Shown here: piece after piece, positions 1 through 6,075 of the stretch
How positions within the stretch are numbered: the first letter of the stretch is position 1
Layout: every line of letters starts with the position of its first letter
Origin: a virus
Virus record (IMG/VR): IMGVR_UViG_3300025849_000283
Location: 1-20,326 of that record
DNA length: 20,326 nt
Strand: one strand, 5' to 3'
Position numbers and translations under genes: made by a program
Notes under the pieces: model-generated
Told to the model about the DNA's origin: nothing
Database searches by the model: none
Seen by the model: only the letters and a program-made list of their open reading frames with translations

Positions 1-87
1 ATCTTTTGGTCAATGGTCAAAGCAATCCAAGAACTATCAACCCAAAACGCAGCACTTGAAGCACGTTTAACAGCACTAGAGGAATAA
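1..87 (+). CDS. Tail fibre or tail-spike protein, C-terminal end (partial)
   Basis: Open from the first base in frame 1 and ending with TAA at 85-87. The 28 visible residues read IFWSMVKAIQELSTQNAAL and then EARLTALEE, a heptad-like helical tail. Phage tail fibres with a C-terminal chaperone (S74-like) domain very often end this way, with an aromatic residue, a short helix and a coiled coil finishing in LTALE. Function is inferred from this ending and from its place just before the lysis genes; the body of the protein is outside the window. Another structural protein with a trimeric coiled-coil end is possible. Confidence 0.55.
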   Translation: MFWSMVKAIQELSTQNAALEARLTALEE

Positions 88-91
88 CAAG

Positions 92-301
92 ATGGCTGAA
101 TTAACAGCAGAACAAATCGCAGCACACTACGCAGCTTGTGGTGATTCCGTAGCATTAATCAACGGCAGTCAGCCAGAAGGTATGTCCGATGAAGATTGGG
201 CAGATACAGTGTCTCGCAACAAGGAGCATTTGGTTCTTATGTTGACTAAAGACTACTGGACTGATGAAGATATGACGGCTATTGAAGCTGCTGCTGCTTA
301 A
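92..301 (+). CDS. Small conserved-type phage protein, 69 aa
   Basis: ATG start four bases after the tail-fibre stop, with a good ribosome site (AGAGGAA) 7 nt upstream. The protein is acidic, with no membrane segment: an N-terminal helix (LTAEQIAAHYAACGDSVALI), a central SRNKEHLVLMLTKDYWT segment and an Ala-rich end. Short acidic proteins of this pattern often follow tail-fibre genes in aquatic phages, but I cannot assign a function. It probably belongs to the same late transcript as the tail fibre. No CCWGG word occurs in it, unlike most genes of this phage. Confidence 0.7.
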   Translation: MAELTAEQIAAHYAACGDSVALINGSQPEGMSDEDWADTVSRNKEHLVLMLTKDYWTDEDMTAIEAAAA

Positions 302-341
302 TATATCTATGTGGTCAACAGTCGGTGAGGTTTACGCGGTA

Positions 342-500
342 ATGATTCAGCCAGCCCCAGTGGGCCAGGTTGTCGTGGCCGAACCCCAAACCGACCAGGG
401 GCAAAATAATGAGCGATTCGCCGTCAGGAAAATAAACGGGGTCCTGGCGTATGAAAACCGGGGTCCGATTTCGACTTTATATTGGGTGGCTAGATTTTGA
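342..500 (+). CDS. Putative small protein, 52 aa, upstream of the lysis cassette
   Basis: The frame is open from 282, overlapping the previous gene. The ATG at 342 is preferred because GGTGAGG lies about 11 nt upstream; ATGs at 282 and 310 lack a ribosome site. The product starts MIQPAPVGQVVVAEPQTDQ and has no recognisable domain or membrane segment. Its TGA overlaps the TTG start of the next gene (TTGA at 497-500), a coupling arrangement that supports translation. Function unknown; it could also be untranslated leader. Confidence 0.4.
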   Translation: MIQPAPVGQVVVAEPQTDQGQNNERFAVRKINGVLAYENRGPISTLYWVARF

Positions 501-991
501 TTGTCGAGCTAATGGCCTTAAATGCCAGCTTTGCAGTGATCAAAGAGGGTTTGAACAACGGCCGCGACCTGGTACAAATGGGCCAGGCATTATCCAAATG
601 GTTTACGGCATCCAGTGAGATTAATAAAAAACCTGGCAATAAAGTGGGTCAAGGTAGCGCCCTGGAAAGTTGGCAAGCACAAGAATTAATCAGGCGCCAG
701 CGTAAAGAATTGGAGTTTGCGATTTCCAAAACGCGCCTCCAGGCGTGGAGTGATTTTATAGCATACGAGGCACAATGGCACCGCGAGCGAAAAGAAGAGG
801 CGCACGCATTAAGAGTTAAAAAAGCAGCGCGTGCAAAAGCAATGGCCAAAAATTTAAATATTGCCATTACGGTCGGGCTGGTAATGATTGGCGCCATGGG
901 GTTATTAATTGGCGTCGCAGTTTATATAAAAGCTAACCCGGTTGGCAATTTTTACGGGCACCATTCAACCTTTGAAAAAGTGACGAAATGA
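497..991 (+). CDS. Lysis-cassette membrane protein with basic coiled-coil region, 164 aa
   Basis: TTG start, chosen because GGGTGG lies about 8 nt upstream and the stop of the preceding frame overlaps it. The N-terminal part (MIVELMALNASFAVIKEGL) is followed by a charged helical region rich in Lys, Arg and Glu (about residues 50-115). One hydrophobic segment lies near residues 121-146 (NIAITVGLVMIGAMGLLIGV). Proteins of this design occur beside lysozyme and holin genes in aquatic podo- and siphophages, usually annotated only as transmembrane protein. A role in lysis (holin partner or spanin-like) is inferred from position. The end overlaps the next ATG by 4 nt. Confidence 0.7.
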   Translation: MIVELMALNASFAVIKEGLNNGRDLVQMGQALSKWFTASSEINKKPGNKVGQGSALESWQAQELIRRQRKELEFAISKTRLQAWSDFIAYEAQWHRERKEEAHALRVKKAARAKAMAKNLNIAITVGLVMIGAMGLLIGVAVYIKANPVGNFYGHHSTFEKVTK

Positions 992-1173
992 ATATGGAAA
1001 ATAGACAACCATTAACCGACGAAGAAATTGAGCAAATTGCATCCAGGGCAAGTGAAATTGCTTATGCCAGATTTTATCAAAAAGTCGGCGAAAGTGTGGT
1101 CCGAAAAGGTTTATTTATCCTGGGCGCAGGGGCGGCCGCAATCTGGTTTTATATTAATGGGGACCTAAACTAA
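988..1173 (+). CDS. Small single-pass membrane protein, 61 aa, holin-like
   Basis: ATG overlaps the preceding stop (ATGA), so it is probably translationally coupled; no strong ribosome site is seen. A soluble charged helix (about residues 8-38) is followed by one hydrophobic segment (LFILGAGAAAIWFYI, about 42-57) and a short tail. Size, topology and position directly before the lysozyme fit a small holin or holin regulator, but this is inference. Its stop overlaps the lysozyme start (TAATG). Confidence 0.65.
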   Translation: MNMENRQPLTDEEIEQIASRASEIAYARFYQKVGESVVRKGLFILGAGAAAIWFYINGDLN

Positions 1174-1592
1174 TGACCATGATTATTGAAATGTTGCGCG
1201 CCCATGAAGGCGTAGAAACGCACGCGTATAAATGCACGGCCGAAAAGATCACCATAGGGGTGGGGCGCAATATTGACCCGGCGGGTGGCATTGGTTTATC
1301 CGATGATGAAATTGATTTTTTATTGGCCAACGATGTGGCCAGGGTCAATAAAGAATTGCTTTTAACCTTCTCCTGGTTCGCAGAATTGGACGAAGTGAGA
1401 AAAGATTGCATGATTAATATTTGTTTTCAATTGGGATTGCCCAGGTTAAAGAAGTTTAAAAAGAGCCTGGCATATATGGCAAATGGTGATTTTGATTTGG
1501 CCGCCGATGAATTTTTGGACAGTAATTGGGCCAGCCAAACACCAGCAAGGGCGAATGAAATAACACAGATGATTCGATCAGGAGATTATTAA
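1173..1592 (+). CDS. T4-type lysozyme (endolysin), GH24, E-C-T triad
   Basis: Cleaves the MurNAc-GlcNAc bond of peptidoglycan at the end of infection. The 139 residues align by eye with T4 lysozyme: EMLRAHEG corresponds to EMLRIDEG, TIGVGRNID to TIGIGHLLT, INICFQLG to INMVFQMG, and SNWASQTPARA to SRWYNQTPNRA. Catalytic Glu12 is followed after eight residues by Cys21 and after five more by Thr27. T4 has Asp20 at the Cys position; E-8-(D/C)-5-T is a known variation of the family and T4 D20C is reported active. It is shorter than T4 lysozyme (164 aa), lacking the insert between the lobes. No signal peptide, so export should need a holin. GGGGA lies upstream of the start, which overlaps the previous stop. 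Confidence 0.92.
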   Translation: MTMIIEMLRAHEGVETHAYKCTAEKITIGVGRNIDPAGGIGLSDDEIDFLLANDVARVNKELLLTFSWFAELDEVRKDCMINICFQLGLPRLKKFKKSLAYMANGDFDLAADEFLDSNWASQTPARANEITQMIRSGDY

Positions 1593-1593
1593 A

Positions 1594-1965
1594 ATGCTTG
1601 GATTAATTAAAACGCTGGTCGGCGTCGGTGGTACTTTTCTTCAGGGGAAAATGGACAACAAAAAAGCCGAGATCGAAGGGCGAAATAATGCCATCCAGGA
1701 GAAGCTAAAACAGTCGGGCACCTGGGACGAAATACACGCGAAAAACAGTGGCGAATCCTGGAAGGATGAATGGTTTACTTTGCTCTTTTCCATTCCCCTG
1801 GTACTGGCATTTATACCGTCAGCGGTGCCCTATGTGGAGCAGGGTTTTAAAGTTTTAGACATGATGCCAGATTGGTATAAACAAGCCCTGGCGGTCCTGG
1901 TTGCGGCTTCTGTTGGTTATCAAAAGCTAACACAGTTATTCACCAAAAAAGCCATGGGAAAATAA
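1594..1965 (+). CDS. Holin-like membrane protein, 3TM-holin type, 123 aa
   Basis: Likely forms the inner-membrane lesion that releases the lysozyme. It follows the lysozyme by one base and has a strong ribosome site (GGAGA). The N-terminus is weakly hydrophobic (MLGLIKTLVGVGGTFL), the middle is charged (about 20-50), then SWKDEWFTLLFSIPLVLAF begins a membrane segment (about 56-78) and a second follows near 91-108 (WYKQALAVLVAASVGYQ). The WKDEW...IPLxLxF pattern with a following WY...VAAS segment is typical of the phage and gene-transfer-agent 3TM holin family. It is the last rightward gene before attP. Confidence 0.75.
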   Translation: MLGLIKTLVGVGGTFLQGKMDNKKAEIEGRNNAIQEKLKQSGTWDEIHAKNSGESWKDEWFTLLFSIPLVLAFIPSAVPYVEQGFKVLDMMPDWYKQALAVLVAASVGYQKLTQLFTKKAMGK

Positions 1966-1981
1966 TTAATTAAATATTCTA

Positions 1982-2010
1982 TTGACTAGGGCGGGACCTA
2001 TCTTTAGAAT
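1982..2010 (+). promoter_or_regulatory. Sigma70-like promoter pointing across attP
   Basis: TTGACT (1982-1987), a 17-nt spacer and TAGAAT (2005-2010) match the consensus at 5 of 6 positions in each box. It lies 16 nt after the holin gene and drives no obvious protein; transcripts would cross the attachment site and could stop at the terminator at 2223-2245. In the integrated state it would face outward into the host DNA beyond attR. Confidence 0.6.
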
Positions 2011-2110
2011 GCCGTGGCAGTAACAAGCAAGACGAAGTTAGGTTGCAAAACTCGCTTGTAAGTCTTTGTTTTTGTTACTCGCTGTTTGTAGCTGTTTGAC
2101 CTGTTTATTG
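2011..2110 (+). ncRNA. Possible structured RNA leader in the attP left arm
   Basis: Immediately downstream of the promoter, AGTAACAA (2019-2026) is exactly complementary to TTGTTACT (2072-2079), enclosing a second possible pairing, AAGAC with GTCTT. The loop carries a TTGCAAAA site. No open reading frame with a ribosome site is present. The pairing could be a small RNA, or simply DNA architecture of the P arm. Confidence 0.25.
2043..2050 (+). promoter_or_regulatory. Candidate integrase arm-type site, left (P) arm
   Basis: TTGCAAAA, the same octamer found three times in tandem on the other side of the core. It lies about 110 bp left of the tRNA fragment, a distance similar to lambda P-arm sites. 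Identification as an arm site rests on repetition and symmetry about the core. Confidence 0.45.
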
Positions 2111-2158
2111 TTTTGATAATATCATTATAATCAACAACTTAGGGTACATAAGGCCCAT

Positions 2159-2205
2159 GCCTTCTAAGCCGTAGGTCGCGGGTTCGAATCCTGCAGGGCG
2201 TGCCA
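2159..2205 (+). other. attP core: 3' half of tRNA-Arg(UCU)
   Basis: The stretch runs from the anticodon loop (CTTCTAA, anticodon TCT) through the variable region, a complete T arm (GCGGG-TTCGAAT-CCTGC) and the acceptor 3' strand to CCA at 2203-2205. It follows E. coli argU closely in this half. The bases before 2159 do not continue the tRNA: the 5' strand of the anticodon stem does not pair and there is no D arm or 5' acceptor strand. A phage-borne 3' half that rebuilds the tRNA after integration is the standard arrangement for tRNA-targeting integrases. The crossover is presumably at or near the anticodon loop. Confidence 0.88.
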
Positions 2206-2222
2206 ATAAATGCCTATATATC

Positions 2223-2245
2223 AAGACCTTATAAGGTCTTTTTTT
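2223..2245 (+). terminator. Rho-independent terminator after the tRNA fragment
   Basis: A perfect 18-bp palindrome (AAGACCTTA then TAAGGTCTT) folds into a 7-bp hairpin with a TATA loop and is followed by a T run to 2245. It would stop rightward transcripts from the lysis operon or the 1982 promoter, and in the integrated state the rebuilt tRNA-Arg transcript. Confidence 0.8.
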
Positions 2246-2261
2246 ATGCCTGTAATTTGGG

Positions 2262-2291
2262 TTGCAAAAAGATTGCAAAAAGATTGCAAAA
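2262..2291 (+). repeat. Three tandem TTGCAAAA sites (right-arm integrase sites)
   Basis: TTGCAAAA starts at 2262, 2273 and 2284, an exact 11-bp period (about one helical turn); the last two units share GATTGCAAAA. With the copy at 2043 the octamer brackets the core. Lambda also has closely spaced tandem arm sites on its P' arm, and the integrase here is lambda-like, so these are probably bound by its N-terminal domain. Confidence 0.6.
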
Positions 2292-2299
2292 CCATAGGC

Positions 2300-2327
2300 A
2301 AAAAAAAGGCCGCTTAATAAAGCAGCC
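2300..2327 (-). terminator. Terminator of the leftward int operon
   Basis: On the minus strand GGCTGCTT-TATT-AAGCGGCC forms an 8-bp stem with one G-T pair and is followed by a run of about eight T (the A run at 2300-2307). It lies 19 nt beyond the integrase stop and would close the early-left transcript before it enters the arm sites. Confidence 0.8.
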
Positions 2328-2345
2328 CTGGGCTTTTCATTATGG

Positions 2346-3515
2346 TTATCCCATGAATTTTGCCAGGCTAAAACCTTCCAGGCTGGCATCAACCCAGTTT
2401 ATATCTTCATGCCTGGCGTCGTAATTATCCGTCATTTTCTCGCTGGCGTGCCCGGCCAATTGTTGTGGCGCGCAGCCTTGCTTTTTGTGTTCATGGATAG
2501 CTAACGCACGCCCCTGGTGGAAGCCTGGACGCTGGACCATGGGTAAGTGGTCATAAGCGCCTGTCACGTCGTCGCGTAGGCGTTTAAACTCTTTGGTTAG
2601 ATAGTCTTTATTGATATAACTAAAATGGATTCCAGCGGCTTTTTGGCGCTCAGTGTAGGCCCTGGGTTTACGGTGAATTAAGTATGGCGACACAATATTA
2701 ACGCGATCTTTTCCAAGCGTCCTGGTTAATACTTCATTCAGTTCTGGCGTGATTTGAATGGCCAAATAACCCGTATCATGTTTGTGCGTTTTTTCCTGGA
2801 CCACATACAAAACGCCGTCTTTTATGTTTTCCTTTTTCATATTGCAAATGTCGCCCCGGCGCTGAGTGGTCAGCATACAAATGTCCATGGCTTTTTGCAT
2901 CCAAGGTTCAGCGGCGTTATAAATCATTTTCCAACCGTCTTTATTATGGCGCTCGACTTCTGGCGGGTTGCCTATTTTCAAACAAGGCGTCGCGGGGTTT
3001 GTGTCTAATTCACCTTTAGTTTGTCCATAGTTCAAAGTGGCCACAAATACTTTTCGGGTTTTGTCGCGCTCGCGTGCGTGACCTTCGCTTTCTTCCGGGT
3101 CATAAATACCATCAAGAAATTGTGATATGGCCATGGTAGTTAATTGGCGGCAATTCCACCCATCAAAGTAAATTTTAATCTTTTTATGCGCGCCGCGAAT
3201 TTCATCAATAGACGCTTTTTGCAAAGCCTTTTTACCTTTTAAGTTTTTCTTAAACGCCAGGTAACTATCGCATAATGATTCAACAGAAGTGGATGGATGC
3301 AAAACAGAATCAACCAGGGAGCTTGCGCCAATGAGTTTATCATTTAACGATTTAGCAGCCTTTATGGCTTCGACTTTATCTTTGCCCATACCATGAAACT
3401 TTTTGGTGGTGGGGTGTTTATAACGGTAATAAACAGCACCCGTTCCCTTGCCGTTGGTGGTTTCATAAAGATTCAATGGCAGCCTTTGCGTGGCCTTTGT
3501 TTCCCGATAGCGCAT
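2346..3515 (-). CDS. int: Tyrosine-recombinase integrase, lambda type
   Basis: Catalyses site-specific integration at tRNA-Arg and, with the excisionase, excision. The length of 389 aa is normal. The N-terminal part (about 1-65) is basic and probably binds arm sites; residues 75-175 form the SAM-like core-binding domain; the rest is catalytic. Visible catalytic residues are Arg219 (TTQRRGDI), Lys242 (QEKTHK), His333 and Arg336 (HQGR), His356 (LAGH) and nucleophile Tyr365 (DNYDARH). TQRRGDICNMK resembles lambda Int TGQRVGDLCEMK. The start has TTGAGG upstream. It lies next to its attP and directly after the excisionase, as the last gene of the left operon. Confidence 0.95.
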   Translation of the reverse strand: MRYRETKATQRLPLNLYETTNGKGTGAVYYRYKHPTTKKFHGMGKDKVEAIKAAKSLNDKLIGASSLVDSVLHPSTSVESLCDSYLAFKKNLKGKKALQKASIDEIRGAHKKIKIYFDGWNCRQLTTMAISQFLDGIYDPEESEGHARERDKTRKVFVATLNYGQTKGELDTNPATPCLKIGNPPEVERHNKDGWKMIYNAAEPWMQKAMDICMLTTQRRGDICNMKKENIKDGVLYVVQEKTHKHDTGYLAIQITPELNEVLTRTLGKDRVNIVSPYLIHRKPRAYTERQKAAGIHFSYINKDYLTKEFKRLRDDVTGAYDHLPMVQRPGFHQGRALAIHEHKKQGCAPQQLAGHASEKMTDNYDARHEDINWVDASLEGFSLAKFMG

Positions 3516-3524
3516 AATTTAACC

Positions 3525-3740
3525 TCAACTATTTAATACCCTATTCACCAGATTATCGGCGGGGTTTTCGTAAGCATAACTTACAGCATGGCCATTGGCA
3601 ATATAATAAACGCCACCCATTTTGACGCCTTTAATTTTACCCTGGTTAATCCAGTTACGGACGGTGTAGACACTGGGAGCCGAGCCAGGTGCGAATTGAT
3701 GTTTTAGATACTCTGGAATAGTCATTAATTTTTCATTCAT
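3525..3740 (-). CDS. xis: Excisionase, Xis-like winged HTH
   Basis: Small DNA-bending protein that directs the integrase to excision. The 71 residues contain MTIPEYLKHQFAPGSAP, then TVRNWINQGKIKGVKMGG and a VYYI strand, the normal order for P22/lambda-type excisionases (helix, recognition helix, wing). ATG at 3740 is preferred because GAGA lies about 10 nt upstream; an in-frame ATG at 3761 would add seven residues but has no ribosome site. It ends 9 nt before int. Confidence 0.85.
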   Translation of the reverse strand: MNEKLMTIPEYLKHQFAPGSAPSVYTVRNWINQGKIKGVKMGGVYYIANGHAVSYAYENPADNLVNRVLNS

Positions 3741-3769
3741 TTTGTTAGTTCTCAATAGCATTATTAAAG

Positions 3770-5386
3770 TTAAAAAGGTAATTCTTCTCTGAACTCAGAA
3801 AAGTCATAACGGGTAATGTTTGGGTATTTATCGCTTTCTTTGACGCGGATAGAAAACGGGATGGTGCCGTTGCCAACATTGTCCAAAATAGCGTCGGTGG
3901 TATGTTCCTGCAATGTCGGAAAATGGGCAGTTATCCACGCGTGCGCTCTATCGGCAGCATACCCACCATGAGCCGGGCAAACCCAAGTTGAAAAGTCACC
4001 GCCGCTGGTGCAATAAGTGACCCGGACCGAATCGGGTTTGCCAAGTTTTTTATGCCTAGCAATATTCACATTATTGACGTTATACCATTCGTGTTTTATT
4101 GGGATAGGCAAAGCCAAATCCACCAAAAGGGCGGCCGTGCTGGCAGTTTGGTCATGGGTTATATCGCGTGGAAACAAGTGGCCACATTCGGGGCATTTAG
4201 TGCAAGACGCCGCCATTATTGTTTTGCAAATCGGGCACGTCCTGGACGGAGGCGCTCCCTTGCTTCCCTTTGCCTTTTGTTCGCCTTGTGGATTCAGCGC
4301 GTTAATGGGTCCATGGCGTTGAGTATTACCACCGAAATCTAGGACCAGGCAATCGTTCTTACTTTCAGCCAGGCGCATACCCCGGCCGCACATTTGGACA
4401 TATAACCCCTGGCTTTGAGTGGGTCGCAAAAAGACGAGCATATCAATCGCCGGCGCGTCAAACCCGGTCGTTAAAACGTCGCAGTTGGTCAAGCATTGAA
4501 TGTGCCCGGCCTTAAATCGCTCCAGGATATAATCGCGCTCGTCGGTGGGCGTGGCCCCGGTAATGGTGGCCGTGGTAATGTTATGCTCTGCAATAATTTC
4601 GGCCATCTTTTCGGCATGGTTAACACCGGTACAAAAGATCAGCCAAGATTTACGCTGGCGTCCATAAGCTAAGATTTCAACTAACACCATTCTAGCCAGG
4701 GCGTCGTTGTCGGTGAGCGCGTGCAATTGATCCGTTTTGTAATCACCCGCCCTGGTGTTGATTTCTGACAGGTCAAATTCGTTATCCATGGCCTTGGGCA
4801 CCAGGGGAGATAAATAACCGTCGTTAACCAATTGCATTACATCAACGTCATAAGCTATATCAGTAAAAATTCGATCGTCACCATCAATGAGTGAACCAGA
4901 ATTAAGCCTGTAAGGTGTTGCCGTTAATCCCACCACCCGAATTTTAGAGTTAATCACATTCATGCTTTTTAAAAATCGCAAATACATTCCCATTCCCTTT
5001 TTGGGGACCAGGTGGCATTCGTCAATAATAATTAAATCAATATGGCCAATTTCGGTGGCTCGTTTGTGGACCGATTGGATTCCGGCAAAAATAATGTCGT
5101 GGTCCGTATCGCGTCGATTTAAGCCGGCCGAATAAATTCCCGCCGGGGCGTCCGGCCAAAGCGTCATTAATTTATCGTAATTCTGAGCAATCAATTCTTT
5201 TACATGGGTTAACAAAAGCACGCGTTGCCCTGGCCATTGCTGCATCAATCCGCGAATAAATTCCCCGGCAATAACAGATTTACCGGCCGCCGTTGGAAGC
5301 ACCAGGATAGGGTGCCCGGTTGCGTTCTCTTCAAAATATGAATACAGCGCGTCGATTGAATCCTTTTGATAATCGCGTAATTGCAT
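3770..5386 (-). CDS. SF2 DNA helicase with C-terminal zinc ribbon
   Basis: ATP-dependent DEAD/DEAH-like helicase of the phage replication-recombination set. From the ATG at 5386 (538 aa): Q-motif-like LRDYQKDSIDAL at 3-14, Walker A PTAAGKS near 31-37, DECH at 122-125, GLTATP after it, and motif VI QMCGRGMR. A four-cysteine zinc ribbon (CPIC...CTKCPEC) follows the second RecA lobe; the C-terminal 120 residues are unassigned. The frame is open to 5434, but the 16 extra residues overlap the preceding gene, and TAA of that gene is one base before the ATG at 5386, so this start is chosen. The closest general type is the phage helicases related to RadD and RecG-like DEXH proteins; the substrate is not predictable. 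Confidence 0.9.
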   Translation of the reverse strand: MQLRDYQKDSIDALYSYFEENATGHPILVLPTAAGKSVIAGEFIRGLMQQWPGQRVLLLTHVKELIAQNYDKLMTLWPDAPAGIYSAGLNRRDTDHDIIFAGIQSVHKRATEIGHIDLIIIDECHLVPKKGMGMYLRFLKSMNVINSKIRVVGLTATPYRLNSGSLIDGDDRIFTDIAYDVDVMQLVNDGYLSPLVPKAMDNEFDLSEINTRAGDYKTDQLHALTDNDALARMVLVEILAYGRQRKSWLIFCTGVNHAEKMAEIIAEHNITTATITGATPTDERDYILERFKAGHIQCLTNCDVLTTGFDAPAIDMLVFLRPTQSQGLYVQMCGRGMRLAESKNDCLVLDFGGNTQRHGPINALNPQGEQKAKGSKGAPPSRTCPICKTIMAASCTKCPECGHLFPRDITHDQTASTAALLVDLALPIPIKHEWYNVNNVNIARHKKLGKPDSVRVTYCTSGGDFSTWVCPAHGGYAADRAHAWITAHFPTLQEHTTDAILDNVGNGTIPFSIRVKESDKYPNITRYDFSEFREELPF

Positions 5387-5387
5387 A

Positions 5388-5699
5388 TTAAATACCAAAA
5401 TGCCGAGATTGATAACCAGGCTTTTCGTGGCCAAATCGTGTGGTTAAAAAATGACAAAAGAAGCCGGTTTTTTTGTATATTTCTAAAGCCTTTTCGTAAT
5501 TACCTTCACGCAATGCTCGTTGCATTGGCACGTTGGTAATACCCAAGCGCCTGGCTTTAAATACGACGGCTTGTGAAGGTTTGTTAATTATTAAACCAAT
5601 GTCTTTAACCGTTTTTAAATGGTAATTATTTAAAAGAAATTGTGTGTCCTGGTCACTCCAGGGGAAACGGGGAGCATTTTTTATTTTATTATTTAACAT
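5388..5699 (-). CDS. Myb/SANT-like DNA-binding protein, 103 aa
   Basis: One helical repeat near residues 13-55: FPWSDQDTQFLLNNY, then KTVKDIGLIINKPSQAV and VFKARRLGI, the Trp-acid-helix-helix-turn-helix pattern of Myb-like or GcrA-like domains. The remainder is basic and unrecognised. The start overlaps the end of the upstream Myb-like gene by 11 nt; AGGA lies about 13 nt upstream of ATG. It shares the RRLGI ending of the repeat with its neighbour, so the two genes probably arose by duplication. Role unknown; DNA binding is inferred. Confidence 0.72.
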   Translation of the reverse strand: MLNNKIKNAPRFPWSDQDTQFLLNNYHLKTVKDIGLIINKPSQAVVFKARRLGITNVPMQRALREGNYEKALEIYKKTGFFCHFLTTRFGHEKPGYQSRHFGI

Positions 5700-6075
5700 T
5701 TATTTTTGGTCCTATTTTTCCCGTCAAAAACGGGTTGTAATGCGCCTTGTTTAAATCATCAAAATCGAGATCAAACTCTGGCGCGTTTTTAAAAAACAAC
5801 GTGCAGCGATTAACAACAGCCGCCCTTGAGCGACCCAGTTTTTTGGCGATTACCGACGGTGGTAAAATGTCTCGATTTTTAGCCAGGTAATTATGTTCAG
5901 TTTTCGTCCACCTTTTCCTGGACCCGCTTTTTTGAATACCTAACCTGGCCGCCCGGTCTTTTATTGCGCCAGAAGATCGTTCCATTTGATTGGCCAATAT
6001 TTCGTTGGTATAGCGGACATAGTTAAATCGCAAAAATTGATCTTCTTTATCGGTCCATCGTTTCACAGCCATCAT
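5689..6075 (-). CDS. Two-repeat Myb/SANT-like DNA-binding protein, 128 aa
   Basis: Two similar helical repeats: RWTDKEDQFLRFNYVRY...SSGAIKDRAARLGI (about 6-47) and RWTKTEHNYLAKNRDILPP...SRAAVVNRCTLF (about 55-95), followed by a tail with acidic and basic stretches. Trp-Thr-x-x-E/D openings and the AARLGI recognition-helix ending are typical of phage Myb-like and sigma-like HTH proteins. The ATG overlaps the stop of the nuclease gene (ATGA); a second ATG three bases on is equally usable. Likely a regulator or DNA-organising protein of the left operon. Confidence 0.75.
   Translation of the reverse strand: MMAVKRWTDKEDQFLRFNYVRYTNEILANQMERSSGAIKDRAARLGIQKSGSRKRWTKTEHNYLAKNRDILPPSVIAKKLGRSRAAVVNRCTLFFKNAPEFDLDFDDLNKAHYNPFLTGKIGPKINVK

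Noticed and set aside
2120-2205. A complete tRNA gene
   Set aside because: Only the part from the anticodon loop to CCA fits. The D arm, the 5' acceptor strand and the 5' anticodon stem strand are absent.
2105-2392. Leftward reading frame of 95 codons containing RPAGFEPATYGLEG
   Set aside because: This peptide is the known reverse translation of the T arm and anticodon region of a tRNA gene. There is no ribosome site, and it overlaps attP and two terminators.
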